From NCBI RefSeq assembly GCF_025399795.1, contig NZ_JAODTZ010000009.1:1-64000 (forward strand): 64,000 bases of DNA, written 5' to 3'. The translations under genes and the position numbers were made by a program. The notes under the pieces were generated by a model. It did no database searches. It was not told the origin of the DNA and saw nothing but the letters and a program-made list of their open reading frames with translations. Below are positions 60,524-64,000 of the stretch, one piece after another (position 1 is the first letter of the stretch; every line of letters starts with the position of its first letter). This stretch comes from Streptomyces rhizosphaerihabitans. Its GTDB lineage: Bacteria; Actinomycetota; Actinomycetes; Streptomycetales; Streptomycetaceae.

Positions 60524-61420
60524 CTACGAGGAGGGGGGCTTCCCCTCCTCGAAGCTCGCGAAGTACGCGGCGGCCATGTCCTCGTCCCCGTGGCCCAGGG
60601 CGCCGGCGCGGCCGAGGCGGTCGGCGGCGGCCTCGGCGACGTCCAGACGCACGCCGTGCCGCTGCCCCGCCCGCACGATCAGGCGGGCGTCCTTCTCGGC
60701 GGTGCTGACGGCGAAGCTCGCCGGGGACAGCCGGTCCTCCAGGACGAGGGCGGCCTTCGCGTGCAGATAGCCCATGTCGAGCGGGCCGCCGTCGATGAGG
60801 TCGAAGAAGTCCTGCGGGTCCACGCCGAGGCCCTTGGCCAGGGCGAGTGTCTCGCCGGTCGCGGCGGTGGCGGCGAGGACCCAGCTGTTGGCGACGAGCT
60901 TGAGCCGGGTGGCGCTGCCCGTCGAGCCGTCCTCGCCGGTCCACACGGTACGGGCGCCGACGGCGTCGAAGACGGGCGTCACGGTGTCCCGGGCCGCGCC
61001 CGGGCCGGCGGCGAGCACGGTCAGCTGCCCGGCCTCGGCGGGTGCGCGTGTTCCGAGGACGGGCGCGTCGAAGAAGACCAGCCCGTGCGCGTCGGCGAAC
61101 CCGGTGAGCTCGCCGATCGCCTCGGTCCCGGCGGTCGTGGACTGAACCCAGACGGCCCCGGCGCGCAGCCCGGGTGCCGCCCGGCGCATGACGTCGAGGA
61201 CCGCGGGGCCGTCGTGCAACATGGTCAGGACGACATCGGCGCCCCGCACGGCCTCCTCGGGGGTGTCCGCGATGTGCGCGCCGTCGGCGGCCAGCGGCTC
61301 GGCCTTGGCGCGGCTGCGGTTCCAGACGCGGACGCCGTGCCCGGCGCGCGCGAGGTTACGGGCCATCGCGGCCCCCATGATTCCGGTGCCGAGGACGCTG
61401 ACGGTGAGTTTGTCGGTCAT
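60524..61420 (-). CDS. NAD(P)-dependent beta-hydroxyacid dehydrogenase (6PGDH/HIBADH family)
   Basis: A 298-residue oxidoreductase. N-terminal Rossmann VLGTGIMGAAMARNLARAGH and WNRSRAKAEPL, substrate-binding DAPVLGTRAPAEAGQLTVLA (variant of DAPVSGG) and catalytic Lys in RLKLVANSWVLA. ATG 61420. Stand-alone between the response regulator and the AAA gene, substrate unknown. Confidence 0.92.
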   Translation of the reverse strand: MTDKLTVSVLGTGIMGAAMARNLARAGHGVRVWNRSRAKAEPLAADGAHIADTPEEAVRGADVVLTMLHDGPAVLDVMRRAAPGLRAGAVWVQSTTAGTEAIGELTGFADAHGLVFFDAPVLGTRAPAEAGQLTVLAAGPGAARDTVTPVFDAVGARTVWTGEDGSTGSATRLKLVANSWVLAATAATGETLALAKGLGVDPQDFFDLIDGGPLDMGYLHAKAALVLEDRLSPASFAVSTAEKDARLIVRAGQRHGVRLDVAEAAADRLGRAGALGHGDEDMAAAYFASFEEGKPPSS

Positions 61421-61458
61421 GACGTCAGCTTCCCCCTCCCGGTGAGGAGAACCCGGCA

Positions 61459-62739
61459 TCACATGCGGACGTGGTGCTCGATGTCCTCCCTGAACTCGGT
61501 GAGCGCCTGGGCGGTGAGGGAGGGACGGGTGTCGGCGATGGCGGTGAGGTAGTCCTCGGTGTCGGCCGGTGCGCCCCGGCGGTCGGTGACTTCGCGTTCG
61601 AAGGCGGCCTGGGAGCCCTTGAGCGCGGCGAACTCGATGTCGGCGGGGGTGAACATCTCACTGGCCGCCACCAGCCGGCGCACCTCGACCCCGTCGGCGG
61701 CGGGGCCGAGGTAGCGCCGCCAGATCGCTTCCCTGGCGGCCGGATCTGGGGGACCGACCGGGATGACGTAGTCGAACCGGCCGGGGCGCAGGAACGCCGG
61801 ATCGAGGGAGCGCACGGAGTTGGTGGCGCAGATCAGCAGGCGGTCGTCGTGATCGCGGAAGCCGGGGATCAGCTTGAGCAGTTCGTTGGTGACTCCGTGG
61901 CCCGGGTCGACGGCCACGCCGGACCGAACGCCGGCGATCTCCTCGACTTCGTCGATGAACAGGAGAACGGTCTCCAGTCCGGCCAGATCGGTGAACGTCT
62001 CCCGCAGTGAGGTGGCCAGGCTCCCGTCTCCCGCGGCGAGCCGGGACGGGAAGAGCTCCACGAACGGCCACTCCAGCCGGGAGGCGACGGCTCTGGCGAA
62101 GCTGGTCTTGCCGGTGCCCGGCGGGCCGAAGAGGATGACCGCCTTCGGTGGCCTCACCCCGTACCGGTCGGCCAGCGCGGGCTCGGCCAGCGGCAGCACG
62201 ATCCGCCGCTCGATGGCTTCCTTCTCCCGCTCCATCCCGGCGAGGGAACCCCAGAGTCCCGGTGGCTGGACCCGCCCGCCGAGCTCCGCGAGGAGACCGG
62301 CGTCGCTCGCGCCGAGATGCTCGACCTTCTCGTAGAAGACCAGACCCTCGCGGGTCCGATAGCCGGAGTTCTCCAGGGCCGCGGTGCCGGTGGCCTCCGG
62401 GGCGAGCAGCGCGCCGATCCGGCGGATCCCCTGCTCGCGCAGCCGCCGCTCGAGCTCGGCGATCAGGGCGCTCCCGATCCCTCGGCTGCGCCAGTTCCCC
62501 GCGAGCGCCACCAGCGTGATCCAGGCCCGGTCGCCCTGGGCCTGCGCCACGGCCATGCCCACCAGGTCGTCACCGACGACCGCGACCACCGCGGGCCCGC
62601 CGGTCCGGGCGGCGGCCATGACCTCGGACACGGGGAAAACGGCAGGCGAATCGTCCCTCTGCCGGTCCTGGTCCCAGATCTGGATGGCACGGTCGAGATC
62701 GTCGTCGCGGAAGTCCCGCAGTCGCCACGTCGGCATCAT
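61459..62739 (-). CDS. GNAT-AAA+ ATPase fusion protein
   Basis: A 426-residue two-domain protein. Residues 1-145 are a GNAT acetyltransferase (ITLVALAGNWRSRGIGSALI acetyl-CoA loop). Residues 165-420 are a classical AAA+ ATPase with Walker A FGPPGTGKTSFARAVASRLE, Walker B LLFIDEVEEI, sensor 1 CATN and the arginine finger region RPGRFD. AAA domain resembles FtsH/proteasomal ATPases without other parts. ATG at 62739 or the next codon. Function unknown; a chaperone-like enzyme that modifies or remodels a target is an inference. Confidence 0.85.
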   Translation of the reverse strand: MMPTWRLRDFRDDDLDRAIQIWDQDRQRDDSPAVFPVSEVMAAARTGGPAVVAVVGDDLVGMAVAQAQGDRAWITLVALAGNWRSRGIGSALIAELERRLREQGIRRIGALLAPEATGTAALENSGYRTREGLVFYEKVEHLGASDAGLLAELGGRVQPPGLWGSLAGMEREKEAIERRIVLPLAEPALADRYGVRPPKAVILFGPPGTGKTSFARAVASRLEWPFVELFPSRLAAGDGSLATSLRETFTDLAGLETVLLFIDEVEEIAGVRSGVAVDPGHGVTNELLKLIPGFRDHDDRLLICATNSVRSLDPAFLRPGRFDYVIPVGPPDPAAREAIWRRYLGPAADGVEVRRLVAASEMFTPADIEFAALKGSQAAFEREVTDRRGAPADTEDYLTAIADTRPSLTAQALTEFREDIEHHVRM

Positions 62740-62838
62740 CGCCACCTCGCCGAGTACCCATTCTCCGCGGAGATCGGATACGTGGCGACCGGACGGCCCG
62801 GTCGCCACCGGAGGCGTGATCAGCCTTGACTCCGCCGC

Positions 62839-63114
62839 TCAGACCACGGGTGCGTCGAGTCCGCCGGACTTTATGTGGTGGAGGAGTTGGGCGAGGGGGC
62901 CGGGAGCGGTCGAGAGGTGGGTCGCGGGGGTGTCGCTCTCGCGGAGTTGGACGGTGCGAGGGGTGGCGGCGACTTCGACGCAGTCGTTGCCCTCACCGCC
63001 GCCGGAGAAGGAGGACTTCTGCCAGTCGGCGGGGATGGTGGCGAGCTCGAGGCAAGCGTTGCCGTCACCGCTGCCGGAGAATGATGACTTCTGCCAGTTG
63101 AGGGTGGTGTTCAT
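62839..63114 (-). CDS. Tandem DUF397 protein
   Basis: A 91-residue protein with two DUF397 motifs: NWQKSSFSGSGDGNACLELA and, right after, DWQKSSFSGGGEGNDCVEVA. The second continues into VQLRESDTPATHL, the usual DUF397 end. ATGA overlap with the upstream XRE regulator. Such pairs are abundant in Streptomyces (WhiJ/AbaA type), where the small protein is thought to modulate the XRE partner. Confidence 0.92.
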   Translation of the reverse strand: MNTTLNWQKSSFSGSGDGNACLELATIPADWQKSSFSGGGEGNDCVEVAATPRTVQLRESDTPATHLSTAPGPLAQLLHHIKSGGLDAPVV

Positions 63115-63974
63115 AACGCGCCTCGTAGCTCCTTCGCCAGCCTGTGGATGAAGTCGCGCGATCGTTCAGGGTCGAGTGACGCGGCCTCCATCCTACGGAA
63201 AAGTGTTCGAAATGTGCCGAGTTGGGCTTCGGAGTCGATGAAGCCCGCACCCTGAGGTGCGTCGCGTACGACTGTGTCCAGCTTGGGTACGGTGGCGCCC
63301 GCGTACACCATGGCGCTGTCGGCACCGGCGAATCCATCCAGGTCGAACGGGATGACCCGTACGGTCACATGGTCCGCTTCCGAGTACTCCAGGATGTGGG
63401 TGAGTTGAGCCCGTGCTGCGGAGCGGTCGCCGACCCGGATGCGGAGAGCCGACTCGTGAATCACGGCCTCGTACGGAGTTGGCTGCGAGCCTTCGAGGAT
63501 GATGCGCCGTTCCAGTCGATGCTGGACACGCAGGTCGAGTTCGGTGTCGGGGAGTTCGGGCACCCGGTATCCGAGGATCCCGCGGGCGTAGTCCTCCGTC
63601 TGGAGCAGGCCCGGGATGTGCAGAAAGTCCACGTCCCATCGGTAGATGGAGTGGTGCTCCAGCTCGGACAGGTCCAGGAAGGACAGGGGCAGTAGACCTC
63701 GGTACTTCTCCCACCAGCCGCGCGTGCGATCGGCGGCCATCGCGACCAGTGCCTCGATCAACTCCTCGTCCGTGCAGGCGTAGTGAGCGGCCAGGCGACG
63801 TACGCGTGCCTCGCTCACACCCGCGATGGCGGACTCGATCTGGCTCATCTGGACGGAGTCGGCCCCAAGCAGCTCGGCGGCTTCTCGACTCTTCAAACCC
63901 GCCGCTTCGCGCAGTTTGCGCAGTTCAGAGCCCAGGCGTACCTGACGTGCGGTGGGCTGTCGCCGACGCGGCAT
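63111..63974 (-). CDS. XRE-family regulator with DUF5753 (WhiJ-like)
   Basis: A 287-residue protein. HTH_31/XRE domain at about residues 10-70 (LGSELRKLREAAGLKSREAA then SQIESAIAGVSEARVRRLAA), then a DUF5753 sensor domain (DVDFLHIPGLLQTEDYARGI, RVQHRLERR, VIHESALRIRVGD, GFAGADSAMVYA). Complete. Overlaps the DUF397 gene by 4 bp, forming a typical two-gene developmental regulator pair. Confidence 0.93.
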   Translation of the reverse strand: MPRRRQPTARQVRLGSELRKLREAAGLKSREAAELLGADSVQMSQIESAIAGVSEARVRRLAAHYACTDEELIEALVAMAADRTRGWWEKYRGLLPLSFLDLSELEHHSIYRWDVDFLHIPGLLQTEDYARGILGYRVPELPDTELDLRVQHRLERRIILEGSQPTPYEAVIHESALRIRVGDRSAARAQLTHILEYSEADHVTVRVIPFDLDGFAGADSAMVYAGATVPKLDTVVRDAPQGAGFIDSEAQLGTFRTLFRRMEAASLDPERSRDFIHRLAKELRGAL

Positions 63975-64000
63975 CGCTTCCTCCTCGCCCCCAACTGCTG

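Overview
The window looks like chromosomal DNA from a Streptomyces or a very close relative. Supporting signs are the very high GC content, many GTG starts, 4-bp start/stop overlaps, an SsgA-like sporulation protein, a long chaplin with a class-E type (LAxTG) sorting signal, and rare TTA codons confined to an accessory gene. Gene order in the flanks matches, as far as I remember it, the conserved core block of Streptomyces holding moeA/moaC/mog, tricorn protease, two PBPs, pmt, rsmI, tatD, rpf, rsmA and ispE.

Left core part (1-24 kb). A gephyrin-like/molybdenum-cofactor cluster (glp/moeA, moaC, mog, a RimJ-like acetyltransferase) leads into the membrane protein GlpR/SepX, then tRNA-Ala(CGC). 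Next come an acetyltransferase and exonuclease III, and a Baeyer-Villiger monooxygenase / hydrolase / SDR operon divergent from a MerR regulator. These are followed by a very large tricorn-type protease, a TetR-MMPL efflux pair, an SsgA-like protein, a nickel ECF transporter behind a Nur-like box, an OhrR/Ohr peroxide pair, and a serine esterase.

Accessory middle part (24-36.5 kb). It opens with a decayed peptidase remnant and a stand-alone condensation-domain protein coupled to a small partner. An island of ten secreted proteins follows: one long chaplin plus nine small or repetitive proteins with near-identical signal peptides, falling into a few paralogous families. At least four decayed transposase remnants (TnpB, IS701-like, IS5-like, IS256-like) lie in and beside it, and the last one truncates an EamA permease. 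This island is the most interesting part of the window: the small proteins look like components of an extracellular or surface assembly and I do not recognise most of the families.

Right core part (36.7-64 kb). YbaK/EbsC, a frameshifted DUF4253 gene and two PBP paralogues come first, then a small accessory module (a TTA-containing unknown plus NUDIX). A conserved growth and cell-wall block follows: protein O-mannosyltransferase, rsmI, a zinc-ribbon protein, tatD, Rpf, rsmA, ispE and an ABC-F ATPase. The window ends with two paralogous Pro-rich PQQ-propeller membrane proteins, an atypical orphan response regulator, a 6PGDH-like dehydrogenase, a GNAT-AAA fusion protein, and a DUF397/XRE pair of the WhiJ type.
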